64,000 nt of DNA from Chryseobacterium sediminis (GCF_008386505.1 NZ_VUNZ01000001.1:1791937-1855936), one strand, 5' to 3'. Counted from the first letter of the stretch, positions 1 to 9,546 are shown. The notes: generated by a model from the letters alone, not told the origin. Numbers and translations: made by a program.

Positions 1-93
1 GGCAAGAGTTTTCTTTTCTACGTTAGAGGATAATATCTGTGAAAAAGCATTCGCACAGATCAGAAAAGATAATATTAAAAGTATTTTTCTCAA
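1..93 (-). CDS. Secreted protein, N-terminal part only (Bat operon)
   Basis: Only the first 31 codons lie in the window; the gene runs off the left edge. The reading frame starts at a TTG (93-91) and encodes a clean signal peptide, MRKILLILSFLICANAFSQ, with a likely cut after FSQ. No in-frame ATG exists upstream, so TTG is the best start, though the start remains uncertain. The gene lies 57 bp downstream of the DUF58 gene on the same strand. In Bacteroidota Bat operons, the DUF58 gene is followed by secreted or membrane proteins of BatD/BatA type. The position fits such a protein, but 31 codons cannot identify the family. Confidence 0.5.
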   Translation of the reverse strand, partial: MRKILLILSFLICANAFSQILSSNVEKKTLA

Positions 94-150
94 TGTTACA
101 ATAATAAAGGCAGACGCCTCATGTTTTTTAGTTATGGGTTGAGCCCGGTG

Positions 151-1026
151 TTATTTTTTCTGAAAATAATTATACAACAATTTTGAATAATCTGAACCGG
201 TATTAATATTCATAAAACTTGCAGAACTGCTGGCAAAATCTTCTTCCAAAGCTCTCAGTTTTTGTTTTTGAGCTTCTGCAAAGGTATACCGCCATCTTGC
301 ACTGGATGTATTGGCCCATATTTCTTTTCCGGTTTCCACATCAAGTAAACGGGCATATCCTACATCAGGAATTTCATTATCTTTTTCATCATAAATCCTC
401 ATTCCCAACAACTGATGTTTCTTTGAAGCGACTCTCAGCATTTTGGAATCATATTCATCTCCAAAATCTGAAAACAGAAAAACCAAAGATTTTCTTTTAA
501 AAATCCCCATCATATATTCCATTGCTTTGTCTATTTTAGACTCGGCCGGAACATAATCTGCGGTCAGAATATTGCTAATGATGGAAAGAATATGTTTTCT
601 TCCTTTTTGAGGAGGAATTACTTTATATACTTTATCAGCAAACAGGATCAATCCTACTTTATCATTGTTTCCGGCTGCTGAAAATCCTAAGCTTGCTGCT
701 ATTTCGGCTACATATTCTCTTTTCAGCTGGACTTTCGTACCATAATCCATGGAAGCGGAAATATCAACAAGAATCATCATCGTTAATTCCCTTTCTTCCT
801 CCATTACTTTTACGAAAGGTTCACGAAACCTTGCGGTTTTATTCCAGTCGATTCTCCTGATTTCATCTCCAAACTGGTAAGGACGAACTTCAGAGAAGGT
901 CATCCCCTGCCCTTTAAAGGCGCTGTGATATTGTCCCATCAAAGCAGCCTCCGTCTTTTTTCTGGTACGGATTTCAATCTGCTTTACTTTTTTTACAATA
1001 TCTTTTATCTGCATAGATGAGTTCAA
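151..1026 (-). CDS. DUF58 domain-containing protein (Bat operon)
   Basis: A 291-residue soluble protein with the DUF58 signature FSEVRPYQFGDEIRRIDW at residues 44-61. It is followed by a VWA-like metal-binding segment, ILVDISASMD (85-94), which carries the DxSxS MIDAS pattern. DUF58 proteins are partners of MoxR AAA ATPases, which probably act as chaperones for envelope VWA complexes; the exact reaction is unknown. It follows the MoxR and GNAT genes on the same strand, with 47 bp between the GNAT stop and this ATG. M1 or M5 could be the start. The family call is firm; the physiological role (stress tolerance or envelope assembly) is inference from other Bat operons. Confidence 0.93.
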   Translation of the reverse strand: MNSSMQIKDIVKKVKQIEIRTRKKTEAALMGQYHSAFKGQGMTFSEVRPYQFGDEIRRIDWNKTARFREPFVKVMEEERELTMMILVDISASMDYGTKVQLKREYVAEIAASLGFSAAGNNDKVGLILFADKVYKVIPPQKGRKHILSIISNILTADYVPAESKIDKAMEYMMGIFKRKSLVFLFSDFGDEYDSKMLRVASKKHQLLGMRIYDEKDNEIPDVGYARLLDVETGKEIWANTSSARWRYTFAEAQKQKLRALEEDFASSSASFMNINTGSDYSKLLYNYFQKK

Positions 1027-1073
1027 GGTTTAAAATTCAAAGTTTAAGGTTGAATGCGGACTCTGGTTTCGGG

Positions 1074-1532
1074 TTAATCTTTTAACTCCATAGAAACATT
1101 CGACCACTCATTGTCAAACTTTGTATTGTATTTTTTATAAAAATTGATGGCTGGTTCATTCCAGTTCAATACCTGAAAAACCATTCCGCTATAATTGTTT
1201 GATTTTCCATGTTCCAATGTTGCATCAAACAGCATTTTTCCGATCTGCTTTCCTCTCAATCTTTCTGTCACAACGAGATCTTCAAGATACAGCCTTCTTC
1301 CTTTCCATGTTGAATATCTGTCATAATACAGTGATATTCCCACTATTTCGCCCTCAAATTCCGCCACAAAAGCTCCCCACACCGGAGACGTCCCAAAACC
1401 ATCCTGAATAAATTCATCCAGTGTCACCGTTACTTCATGCAGCGCTTTTTCGTATTCCGCCAGTTCTTTGATTAAATCCAGCATGGAAGCACAATCTTCC
1501 AGAACTGCTTTTCTGATTAGTACATCACTCAT
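1074..1532 (-). CDS. GNAT N-acetyltransferase, SSAT-like
   Basis: A 152-residue single-domain GNAT enzyme. The acetyl-CoA pyrophosphate loop is RLRGKQIGKMLF, matching the R/Q-x-x-G-x-G/A motif. The flanking YLEDLVVT and NWNEPAINFYKK blocks closely resemble spermidine/spermine (thialysine) acetyltransferases, so an amine acceptor is likely but not proven. Its ATG overlaps the MoxR stop by one base (TAATG at 1534-1530), so it is translationally coupled. It therefore sits as an insertion between moxR and the DUF58 gene, which are usually neighbours. The fold is clear; the substrate is inferred from similarity only. Confidence 0.9.
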   Translation of the reverse strand: MSDVLIRKAVLEDCASMLDLIKELAEYEKALHEVTVTLDEFIQDGFGTSPVWGAFVAEFEGEIVGISLYYDRYSTWKGRRLYLEDLVVTERLRGKQIGKMLFDATLEHGKSNNYSGMVFQVLNWNEPAINFYKKYNTKFDNEWSNVSMELKD

Positions 1533-2536
1533 TATGGTGCCTGGATTTTTGCTAAAATTCTATTAACAATTTCTTCTGATGAAACTTCTTCGGCTTCAGC
1601 CTCGAAAGTCAAGCCTATTCTGTGTCTCAATACATCTTTTGCCAATGCTTTTACATCCTCAGGAATTACAAAAGCTCTTCCTTTTAAGAATGCGTATGCT
1701 CTTGAAGCGATAGCAAGGTTAATAGATGCCCTTGGAGAAGCCCCGAAGCTGATATAATTTTTAAGTTCAGAAAGACCATAATTTTCCGGATAACGCGTTG
1801 CAAAAACCATATCCAAAATATATTTTTCAATTTTCTCATCCAGATAAATCTGGTTGATCAATTCTTTTGCATCTATAATATCCTGAAGGGAAATCACAGG
1901 TTTCACAGCCGGTTGATGTGAAGTTGAGACCATTCTCATCACTTGCCTTTCATCTTCAAAAGAAGGATAATCTATGGTACATTTCAACATAAAACGGTCA
2001 CTCTGTGCTTCAGGCAGCAAGTAAGTACCTTCCTGATCAATTGGGTTTTGGGTTGCCAATACCAGAAACGGCTTTGGAAGCTTCATGGTTTCATCACCAA
2101 TTGTCACCTGTTTTTCCTGCATTACCTCCAAAAGAGCCGACTGTACTTTTGCCGGCGCACGGTTGATCTCATCCGCCAATACAAAGTTCGCGAATACAGG
2201 TCCTTTTTTTATAGAAAAATCATTGTCTTTGATATTATAAATCATGGTTCCCACTACGTCTGCAGGAAGCAAATCCGGAGTAAACTGAATTCTCGAAAAT
2301 TCACCATGAACAGCATCTGCCAACGTTTTTATGGCAAGCGTTTTGGCTAACCCCGGCACCCCTTCCAAAAGAACGTGACCATTTCCCAAAAGCCCTACCA
2401 AAAGACGGTCTACCATGTAATCCTGCCCAATAATAACTTTGTTGATTTCCTGTCTCAGAAGAGAAAATAAGTAGTTTTTTTCTTTTACTTTTTCCGTCAA
2501 TTGGCGGATATCTTCAGCTTGATATATCTCTGACAT
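1532..2536 (-). CDS. MoxR family AAA+ ATPase
   Basis: A 334-residue AAA+ ATPase. Walker A is GVPGLAKT (59-66), Walker B VLADE (119-123), followed by the MoxR-typical INRAPAKVQSALLEVMQE block and sensor-1 ATQNP. MoxR ATPases act with DUF58/VWA proteins as chaperone-like remodelling factors for envelope or metal-containing complexes. The start chosen is the ATG at 2536 (MSEIYQAEDI). An upstream in-frame ATG at 2581 would add 15 residues unlike the family N-terminus. It is the first gene of the minus-strand unit moxR-GNAT-DUF58. Confidence 0.95.
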   Translation of the reverse strand: MSEIYQAEDIRQLTEKVKEKNYLFSLLRQEINKVIIGQDYMVDRLLVGLLGNGHVLLEGVPGLAKTLAIKTLADAVHGEFSRIQFTPDLLPADVVGTMIYNIKDNDFSIKKGPVFANFVLADEINRAPAKVQSALLEVMQEKQVTIGDETMKLPKPFLVLATQNPIDQEGTYLLPEAQSDRFMLKCTIDYPSFEDERQVMRMVSTSHQPAVKPVISLQDIIDAKELINQIYLDEKIEKYILDMVFATRYPENYGLSELKNYISFGASPRASINLAIASRAYAFLKGRAFVIPEDVKALAKDVLRHRIGLTFEAEAEEVSSEEIVNRILAKIQAP

Positions 2537-2824
2537 AGCTTGATTTAAAATAAGTGGTAAATTTCTGATAAATACTTGCATTAATCAACACAATAAATGC
2601 CATTTTTGAGTTAAAGTTTGTTAAATATTCCGGGATTGACGTGATATTTAAGGCTATAATGCTGAATTTCTTGTCTATAAAAAAATCTATATACACAAGT
2701 TATTTCCATAGGTTCAGTCAGCAGTTTTTCTCATTATTTATATAAAAAAGTGCTGCAAAATTACTTTCACAACACTTTTGATTTATCATCTCAATTTTTA
2801 ATCAAAATCTGATTCCCGAATACT

Positions 2825-4132
2825 TTAAAGCTTGGTTACCGTGATGGTAAAAGTATTTTCAGGGGCATCTGTTGTATCATCATAAGCGCCTACATTTATA
2901 AAATAATCAATTCCTGACACAGTAGTAATTGTAAGCGTTTCTGCAGCACCGCCACCACCGTTATCTACTGTATCTGTACATGACAGATTGCTGCAACTTC
3001 CACTATACACGCCTATTTGAGGATCGAAACTACTTCCGGAAGGCATTGTTACTTTAATAGTATATTGACTTCCGTCTCCTACCAGTTTGAACCACGTTCC
3101 GTCATTCATTCCTGTATCTCCATTGCTGGTACAGACACTTATATTTCCGGAATTATTAGTCGCAGATACAGCATCATCCTGGGTATAACTGTAAGGAAAG
3201 ACGGATGCAAGTAAAGCACCCGAACAAGCATCATTAGCAGGTATTGCAGGAACTGTTTTAAACATAAATTCCGAACATCCGGAAGATTCAACATTAGCAG
3301 AAACAGCTGTTACCTTCAAATAATAAGTCGTTCCTGTAGCAAGAGCAACTGAAGGTGAAAAAGCATTTCCAGATACTACCTGCTGATTCACAACATTAGC
3401 ACTTCCCGGACTTGTCCCTATTGAAACTTTATAAGAATCTGCCCCGGAAACAGGAAACCAGGTAATATTAGGAGATAAGGAAACATTCTGGGCATTATTT
3501 GCAGGATACATCATAAAAGGACAGGCAGGACCGGCATTCGATGTAAGTCCTGAGATTGTAACTGCTGATTTATAATCTGCCCTTATTCCACCCGGCGGAG
3601 TAGAAATATCTACCACACTGCGATCTCCTTTGTAATAAAGAGTTGAGTTGGGAATATGAGGATAGACATGGAAGGCTTCATCAAAATTATTAATATCAAT
3701 ATTCGGAGCATTTTCTTTTGCAGCAACAATCAGATTATCAATATTATTATAAGCAAAAGGAGTTGTAAAAACAACCTGAACTTTATTATTATTTTTAGTT
3801 ACAGTTCCGGTAAACACTTGAGTCAGCTGCACAGCAGGAATCCAGTCTGTACCGGAAGAAAATGATGTTTTTGAGGTATGACCAAGATAAACAGTCCAGT
3901 TTGAAGATTCTGTAATGGTTGAAGAAGGGTCTACATAAAATGTAAGACCTGTAATATTGCCCGCTGCATTAGCATTTATTTCCTGTTTAGGATAGATCTG
4001 CTGCACATAGGAGTAAGAGAAAAAACTACTTACGGGTGCTGTGCCCACATTCGCAGCTCCAATATTTATATTGATTTGAGCATTTAGCCCCGCCACTACA
4101 AAAAACAAAATTAAAAGTAAAGTTTTTTTCAT
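2825..4132 (-). CDS. Secreted fibronectin type III domain protein
   Basis: A 435-residue exported protein beginning with signal peptide MKKTLLLILFFVVAGLNAQ. I chose the ATG at 4132 because the 19 codons upstream encode a second hydrophobic stretch that is probably untranslated. The N-terminal half is a beta-rich region of unknown family. A fibronectin type III-like domain lies roughly at residues 205-295 (ends ...TTYYLKVTAVSANVESSGC). A C-terminal beta domain contains DPQIGVYSGSC and NDGTWFKL, typical of pre-peptidase C-terminal-like modules in Flavobacteriia. I see no T9SS sorting domain at the end (NTFTITVTKL). It is divergent from the PNGase F-like gene. Substrate and role are unknown. Confidence 0.75.
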   Translation of the reverse strand: MKKTLLLILFFVVAGLNAQININIGAANVGTAPVSSFFSYSYVQQIYPKQEINANAAGNITGLTFYVDPSSTITESSNWTVYLGHTSKTSFSSGTDWIPAVQLTQVFTGTVTKNNNKVQVVFTTPFAYNNIDNLIVAAKENAPNIDINNFDEAFHVYPHIPNSTLYYKGDRSVVDISTPPGGIRADYKSAVTISGLTSNAGPACPFMMYPANNAQNVSLSPNITWFPVSGADSYKVSIGTSPGSANVVNQQVVSGNAFSPSVALATGTTYYLKVTAVSANVESSGCSEFMFKTVPAIPANDACSGALLASVFPYSYTQDDAVSATNNSGNISVCTSNGDTGMNDGTWFKLVGDGSQYTIKVTMPSGSSFDPQIGVYSGSCSNLSCTDTVDNGGGGAAETLTITTVSGIDYFINVGAYDDTTDAPENTFTITVTKL

Positions 4133-4368
4133 TATTGATAATATTAATATGAAATAGCATGCTAATTTAATAATAAATACCTTGATCATAGCTATAAAAA
4201 AATATTTTCAACTATATGATTCAAAATAATTAAATTAATTAAACACAAATATGATTTAAAATTAAAAAAATCAAACATTTATTAATAAAAAACTACAAAT
4301 AACAAAAATAAAAGAAATAAAAAGTAATTTTGATACTTAATTAATATATTTACACCAAACATCAATCT

Positions 4369-5703
4369 ATGTATAAAAGGCTATTTTTTTCAAGTATTTT
4401 CATAGCAAATCTGGCTTTATCACAAACTACGATGACGAATGTGATTTCAGATGCTATTTATTACGATGGTTATGCAGCTACAGTTTCCAATCCCGTTCCC
4501 AGTGGCTTGACACGATTAAATAATGCCAGATATACAAGAAAACTTACTGATGCTGAATTAGACTCTTTTAAAGCCAAGATCGCCATGCGGGTAACCATAG
4601 GAGCATTGTGTGATAATTATGACCGCCTGGGAGAAGTCTTTTTAGCAATGGTTCCTAAAAATCAATCTACTTATATTATTAATGATGCGAACGTCAAAAG
4701 AATTGAAATAGGAAGATATATTACACCATTCATGAATAAAAACAGAACTCCGTCAGAAGTTCCTTACACTTATGACATTAGTAATCTTTACAGTGTTTTT
4801 CACGATACAGCATTACGTAACGCCTATGATTTCTATATGGAACTAGATGTTTTTGGTGTTCCTTATGCAGCTCAAACGCAGGTTTCAGGTTGTTCAGGGA
4901 GAATTGATGTTTTTTCCGGAACCCTTACTTTTTTTTCAACGGATACGGGAGCAACTCCCTCAGATTCAAATAATCTTATACCCATATTAAGTTACAACAG
5001 ACTCAATAACTATAACAGCACCGATGTTACCGGAGAAACAGTGAGAATTGTCACTTTCAATCTACCAAACGCAGTAACAAACGCCCGTTTTTTTGTAATA
5101 TCGACCCCTCATGGTGCCAACAGTGGCGGTGAAGAATATATCAGAAGACAAAACTACACCTATATCGATGATGTACAGGTACTCACTTACACACCGGGAG
5201 GTATTTCATGTGAACCTTACCGGGTATATAATACTCAAGGAAATGGAATCTATGGGGCAACTCCTAAAACTTTCGCAGATTGGACCTCATGGAATAACTG
5301 GTGTCCCGGAAACGCAGTTCCGATCAGGGAATTTACACTTCCCAACTTAGCTGCGGGTAATCACACTCTGAAACATACAATACCAACAGCTGTTTTCAAT
5401 CAACAACAGGGAGACGTTATGTTATCAGTTTACATGCAGGGTAAAAGCAATTCTGTCTTAGATGTAAAAGATATCAAAACAGTAGACGTAAACATATATC
5501 CAAATCCTACTTCTGACTTTGTCCATATAAAATCAAAAACAGCTGTAACCTCAATAAGTCTGTTCAATATAGAAGGAAGAAAACTTATAGAAAATTATAA
5601 TGAGAACAAAGTAGATCTTTCGCCATACAGTACTGGAATTTATTTTTTAAATATCATTCTAAAGGATGGAACTACATTTAAACATAAAATCATCAAAAAA
5701 TAA
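4369..5703 (+). CDS. PNGase F-like peptide-N-glycosidase with T9SS sorting domain
   Basis: A 444-residue secreted protein with signal peptide ending FIANLALSQ. The core matches flavobacterial PNGase F, which hydrolyses the amide between asparagine and N-glycans. CDNYDRLGEV (81-90) aligns with CDEWDRYANV of PNGase F, so D85 corresponds to catalytic D60. GGEEYIRR (253-260) aligns with the region of catalytic E206, giving E256. IEIGRYITPF and NNWCPGNAVPIR match conserved family blocks. Residues about 373-444 form a type A T9SS C-terminal domain (VNIYPNP...GIYFLNI...KIIKK), so it is exported by type IX secretion. A TAATTTTG -7-like element lies at 4325-4332 without a clear -33 partner. Overall divergence leaves glycan specificity open. 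Confidence 0.85.
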   Translation: MYKRLFFSSIFIANLALSQTTMTNVISDAIYYDGYAATVSNPVPSGLTRLNNARYTRKLTDAELDSFKAKIAMRVTIGALCDNYDRLGEVFLAMVPKNQSTYIINDANVKRIEIGRYITPFMNKNRTPSEVPYTYDISNLYSVFHDTALRNAYDFYMELDVFGVPYAAQTQVSGCSGRIDVFSGTLTFFSTDTGATPSDSNNLIPILSYNRLNNYNSTDVTGETVRIVTFNLPNAVTNARFFVISTPHGANSGGEEYIRRQNYTYIDDVQVLTYTPGGISCEPYRVYNTQGNGIYGATPKTFADWTSWNNWCPGNAVPIREFTLPNLAAGNHTLKHTIPTAVFNQQQGDVMLSVYMQGKSNSVLDVKDIKTVDVNIYPNPTSDFVHIKSKTAVTSISLFNIEGRKLIENYNENKVDLSPYSTGIYFLNIILKDGTTFKHKIIKK

Positions 5704-5739
5704 AACTGCCTGTAAAAGCCATACAGCAAACAGAACAAT

Positions 5740-5768
5740 AAAACCTTCCTATTTTCTAGGAAGGTTTT
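5740..5768 (+). terminator. Intrinsic terminator after the PNGase F-like gene
   Basis: A perfect 12-bp stem (5740-5751 with 5757-5768) surrounds a 5-base loop, with the 3' arm ending in TTTT. It begins 37 bp after the stop codon of the preceding gene. Confidence 0.85.
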
Positions 5769-5964
5769 CTGTAAATATATACCTTGGTATGTTGTGTAAA
5801 AATAAATGTAAAAACATCATAATAACAATAAAAATCTGTTGGAAAAACAATCTAAATTTATCCTTTTTCTGAATAGTTAAAAAATTTTAACTTCAATCCT
5901 TTACCTAAAAAAATTGTCATTTCCAGTTTATTAAACTATTTTTGGTGATTAAAAATTTTGCAAA

Positions 5965-6438
5965 ATGAATTATCATTTTCAAGCGCACAGACAGGTAAGA
6001 AAAAACCTTTTAGACATCCTTCAGAACACATCTCATGAAGATCTGATTCTGATTCCGGATGGTTTTAACAATAATATTTACTGGAATATTGCTCATACGG
6101 TTGCTACACAACAACTTTTGCATTATTACCTAAGTGGAAATCCTTTCCGTATTGACAAATATTGGATTGAAACTTACAAAAAAGGAACTTTACCGAATTT
6201 AAATGTGCAGAAGTCAGAAGTAGAAGATTTAGAATTTTTACTTACGGAAACTTCAAAGATTTTAATGAAGGATTATGACAGTGATTTCTTCTCAGACTAC
6301 ACGCCTTACACAACAAGTTTCGGGATGGATCTGAAAAGTATTCAGGATGCCATTATCTTCAACAATATGCATGAAAGCCTTCACTACGGATATGTGATGG
6401 CGCAGAAAAGAGCAATTTTAGGAGAGAAAGGGAGATAG
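5965..6438 (+). CDS. DinB family protein
   Basis: A 157-residue helical protein of the DinB/YfiT four-helix superfamily. Three histidines sit in the expected metal-binding places: H44 (NIAHTVATQQ), H136 and H140 (MHESLHYGYV). Family members bind nickel or zinc, and some are thiol-dependent transferases, including bacillithiol S-transferases. A link to bacillithiol is only a possibility suggested by the YpdA gene at 14.5 kb. The ATG at 5965 is the first in frame. It is a single gene followed by 114 bp of non-coding sequence before rlmB. Confidence 0.82.
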   Translation: MNYHFQAHRQVRKNLLDILQNTSHEDLILIPDGFNNNIYWNIAHTVATQQLLHYYLSGNPFRIDKYWIETYKKGTLPNLNVQKSEVEDLEFLLTETSKILMKDYDSDFFSDYTPYTTSFGMDLKSIQDAIIFNNMHESLHYGYVMAQKRAILGEKGR

Positions 6439-6552
6439 TGAATCTTGCTGCGCAAGTCAATGGTCAAATGTGAATATACACACACGAAAAATTGACTTAC
6501 AACGTAAAATTCACGATTGACAATTCACTCTATAACTATATAATAAATTTCA

Positions 6553-7302
6553 ATGAAAGACGATTTTATTTTCGGGCTGCGTCCCGTGATTGAAGCAATT
6601 GAAGCGGGAAAAACGATTGACAAGGTCTTTGTGCAGAATGCACTTCAAGGTCCTATTTATGCTGAACTAAAAGCAATTTTAGCGAAAAATAAAATCCGTC
6701 CCAATTATGTTCCGGTTGAAAAACTGAACCGTTTTACAAGAAAAAACCACCAGGGTGTGGTTGCTTTTATTTCGGATGTACCGTTTCATAAAGTGGAGGA
6801 TATTGTTCCACAGTTATTTGAACAGGGAAAAACTCCTTTTCTTTTGATTCTGGACAGACTTACCGATGTAAGAAACTTTGGTGCCATCTGCAGAACGGCA
6901 GAATGTGTAGGTGTTGATGCTATAATCATTCCGGAAAAAGGTGCAGCTCCTATTAATTCTGATGCTATAAAAACCTCTGCAGGTGCTATTTACAATATTA
7001 AAATATGTAAAGAAAATAATCTGGCTCATGCTGTGGATTTCCTTCAGCAAAGTGGAATTTCTGTGTATGCTGCCAGTGAAAAAGCTCAGAAATTAATTTA
7101 TGATGTGAACCTTACAGAGCCATGTGCTATTGTTATGGGGAACGAGGAAACCGGAATTTCTAAAGAAGTCCTGCATCATGCTGACGAAAAAATAAAGCTT
7201 CCTATTGAAGGAAAAACTCAATCTCTGAATGTTTCTGTAGCGTGCGGAGCGATTTTGTATGAAGCGGTAAGACAGAAAATGACTGCTGTACCAAATCCTT
7301 AA
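6553..7302 (+). CDS. rlmB: 23S rRNA 2'-O-ribose methyltransferase (TrmH/SpoU family, RlmB type)
   Basis: A 249-residue SPOUT methyltransferase. An N-terminal L30e-like substrate-binding domain (about 1-80; FIFGLRPVIEAIEAGKTIDK) is followed by the knotted SAM-binding domain. Its motifs are NFGAICRTAECVGVDAIIIP (motif 1), MGNEETGIS (motif 2) and LPIEGKTQSLNVSVACGAIL (motif 3). RlmB methylates G2251 of 23S rRNA; this is the usual assignment for such proteins, although other TrmH paralogues exist. The next gene begins 2 bp after the stop, so the two are probably co-transcribed. Confidence 0.9.
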   Translation: MKDDFIFGLRPVIEAIEAGKTIDKVFVQNALQGPIYAELKAILAKNKIRPNYVPVEKLNRFTRKNHQGVVAFISDVPFHKVEDIVPQLFEQGKTPFLLILDRLTDVRNFGAICRTAECVGVDAIIIPEKGAAPINSDAIKTSAGAIYNIKICKENNLAHAVDFLQQSGISVYAASEKAQKLIYDVNLTEPCAIVMGNEETGISKEVLHHADEKIKLPIEGKTQSLNVSVACGAILYEAVRQKMTAVPNP

Positions 7303-7304
7303 AC

Positions 7305-8426
7305 ATGAAAATAAAATTGCTTTTACCATTATTTTTTGCGCCATTTATTTGTAATGCACAGACAAAAAATATAGCAACTGACAACCGCCTTACCACTGAA
7401 CTTGATAAAATGGTTCAGAAGGAAGCACTTACTTATATGCAGAATCCTTCACGTGTAGGACTTTCAATAGGTATTTTTAAAGATGGTAAAAGTTATTTTT
7501 ATAATTATGGAACAACGGAAATAGGAAAATCAGAACTTCCGACCTCCAAAAGTGTTTACGAGATTGCATCCATCAGCAAGACATTTACCGGAACTCTTCT
7601 GGCTCATGCTTTAACAGATGGTAAAATTAAAATGGAGGATGATATCCGGAAATATCTGAACGGAAATTTTCCTAATCTTGAATTTGAAAAGCATCCGATA
7701 ACAATCGGTAATCTTACCAATCATTCATCGGGATTGCCTCAGTTCTTACCGGATCAGTCTGAGACATTTAAAAAACCTATGGACTCTGTTGCTATGGCAT
7801 TAGCCAGTTTTTATAAAAACTACTCAAAAAAGAAGTTTTATGAAGATCTTCATCAGGCTAAAGTAGATTTTGTACCCGGAACAGACTATAAATATTCCAA
7901 TGTAGGAACACAGATTGCCGGAGATATCCTGGAAAAAGTGTATCATAAAAGCTATGAAGACTTACTTTCAGAGTATATTACAAAGCCTCTGAAAATGAGC
8001 CAGACCATTATTGGTACGAATTCTGCACAGCTATTGACTTGCTATAATGAAAAAGGAAAAGTAATGCCCAGAAATTTCACAACAATTTTTGCTCCGGCAG
8101 GCGGGATCCTCTCCACAACAGGAGATCTGGTAAAATACATGCAGTATCATTTAGATGAAAACAATACATATGTAAAAATATCCCATACTCCTCTTGTAAA
8201 AAGCGATGGAGATGCAATTGGACTGTACTGGAGAGTACACACCTATGAAGACGGAACCCAAACGGTTTATCATACAGGAGGTACATTTGGTTTCTCAAGT
8301 GTGCTTCAGGTTTATCCGTCAAAAAATATGGGAGTAGTTATATTATCCAATGAGTCAGATGGAGAATCTCAGGGGAAACTGCATGATATTGCAGACCATA
8401 TATTAAGAAATAGTAGTAAAAAATAA
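7305..8426 (+). CDS. Secreted serine hydrolase, class C beta-lactamase/PBP4 family
   Basis: A 373-residue protein with signal peptide ending FFAPFICNAQ. It carries the three catalytic motifs of the class C beta-lactamase/DD-peptidase fold: SISK (S89-K92), YSN (197-199) and HTGG (323-326, replacing KTG). The family includes DD-carboxypeptidases, esterases and D-amino-acid peptidases, and motif content alone does not show antibiotic resistance. The HTGG variant is common in esterase- or peptidase-like members. It starts 2 bp after rlmB and is followed after 13 bp by a DUF6263 lipoprotein gene, suggesting one transcript. Confidence 0.88.
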   Translation: MKIKLLLPLFFAPFICNAQTKNIATDNRLTTELDKMVQKEALTYMQNPSRVGLSIGIFKDGKSYFYNYGTTEIGKSELPTSKSVYEIASISKTFTGTLLAHALTDGKIKMEDDIRKYLNGNFPNLEFEKHPITIGNLTNHSSGLPQFLPDQSETFKKPMDSVAMALASFYKNYSKKKFYEDLHQAKVDFVPGTDYKYSNVGTQIAGDILEKVYHKSYEDLLSEYITKPLKMSQTIIGTNSAQLLTCYNEKGKVMPRNFTTIFAPAGGILSTTGDLVKYMQYHLDENNTYVKISHTPLVKSDGDAIGLYWRVHTYEDGTQTVYHTGGTFGFSSVLQVYPSKNMGVVILSNESDGESQGKLHDIADHILRNSSKK

Positions 8427-8439
8427 AGTTAAAAATCAA

Positions 8440-9489
8440 ATGAAGAACATTGCAGCGCTTGCGCTTATATCATCAATAGCTCTTGTATCTTGTAAAAAAG
8501 AAACAGCAAAAATAACGAAAGTAGATCCTAAAACCGGAAAAACAGTAACCGTGGAAGTTCCTGCTGATTCTGTAGCAAAAGTTGCAGAAAACCCGGCAAT
8601 CAAAGATTCTGCAGGAGTTATCACACAGACTTTTAAACTTGAAAAAGGGAAAACATATCCTCTTACCACTTATCAGAGAGATGTAAAAACAATGACGGAT
8701 CCTCAGGGAAAATCCATCACTGCAACCAGCGAATCTACAGATGAAATGAACTTTGTAGTGAATGATATTAAGGGGAATGTATACGAAATGACCCTTAATC
8801 TTGTAGCGAAAAGAAATTCTCAGTCTGCACAGGGAAAAACAGTTGTGGTAGATACCAAACTTGCTCTTCCTAAAGAAGATGATCTTAAAATGATCTGGAA
8901 CGTAAACAAAGCACTTACCGGAAACAAACTAGCCATGAAAATGGATACGAAAGGTAATGTAATCTCCATTACAGGATTTGATGCTGTTTATACAAAAGTT
9001 TCCAATGCAGTAGGGACTCTTATCAAAGATGCTAACCAAAAAGCGAGTGTTGTGGCAAGCCTTAAAGAATCATTCAATGAAAAGGTATTAAAAGATCAGT
9101 TCCATAAAAACCTGATGCTTATTCCTAAAAAAGGAGTAAAAATTGGTGAAAAATGGTCTACTTCCGAAAATGCGGATGCAAGCGGAGCGGTAAAAGTAAC
9201 CTCCAATTATGTAATGAAAAGCTTAGGAAACGGAACAGCAGAAATTGCCGTTACCGGAGGTATTCCTAAGAAGACTGAAAAGAAAGCTCAGGGACCAATT
9301 ACACACAGCCTGAGCAGTGAACTGGTTCAGAACGGAACCATTAAGTTTGACGAAAGCACAGGATGGATTACCAATCAGAATATCAACGTAAAAACGACAC
9401 AGATAGAAACCATTTCAGATGGAAAACAATCTCAGTCTATGAAAAGCGTTTCCAATTCTTCGGTAATGGTAAACCCATCTGCTAAATAA
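8440..9489 (+). CDS. DUF6263 family lipoprotein
   Basis: A 349-residue protein with a lipoprotein signal; the lipobox ends at C19 (IALVSCKKE) and is followed by a charged linker. The rest is soluble beta-rich sequence without membrane segments, resembling DUF6263 proteins of Flavobacteriia (FKLEKGKTYPL near residue 70; KGVKIGEKWS near 227). Function is unknown; the family is predicted to be periplasmic or outer-membrane anchored. It is the fourth gene of a tightly packed plus-strand run starting at rlmB. Confidence 0.72.
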   Translation: MKNIAALALISSIALVSCKKETAKITKVDPKTGKTVTVEVPADSVAKVAENPAIKDSAGVITQTFKLEKGKTYPLTTYQRDVKTMTDPQGKSITATSESTDEMNFVVNDIKGNVYEMTLNLVAKRNSQSAQGKTVVVDTKLALPKEDDLKMIWNVNKALTGNKLAMKMDTKGNVISITGFDAVYTKVSNAVGTLIKDANQKASVVASLKESFNEKVLKDQFHKNLMLIPKKGVKIGEKWSTSENADASGAVKVTSNYVMKSLGNGTAEIAVTGGIPKKTEKKAQGPITHSLSSELVQNGTIKFDESTGWITNQNINVKTTQIETISDGKQSQSMKSVSNSSVMVNPSAK

Positions 9490-9546
9490 CTGAAGTAAAT
9501 GCATTCAGGGTTTACTCTTAAACCCTGAACTTTAAATTTTAACATT

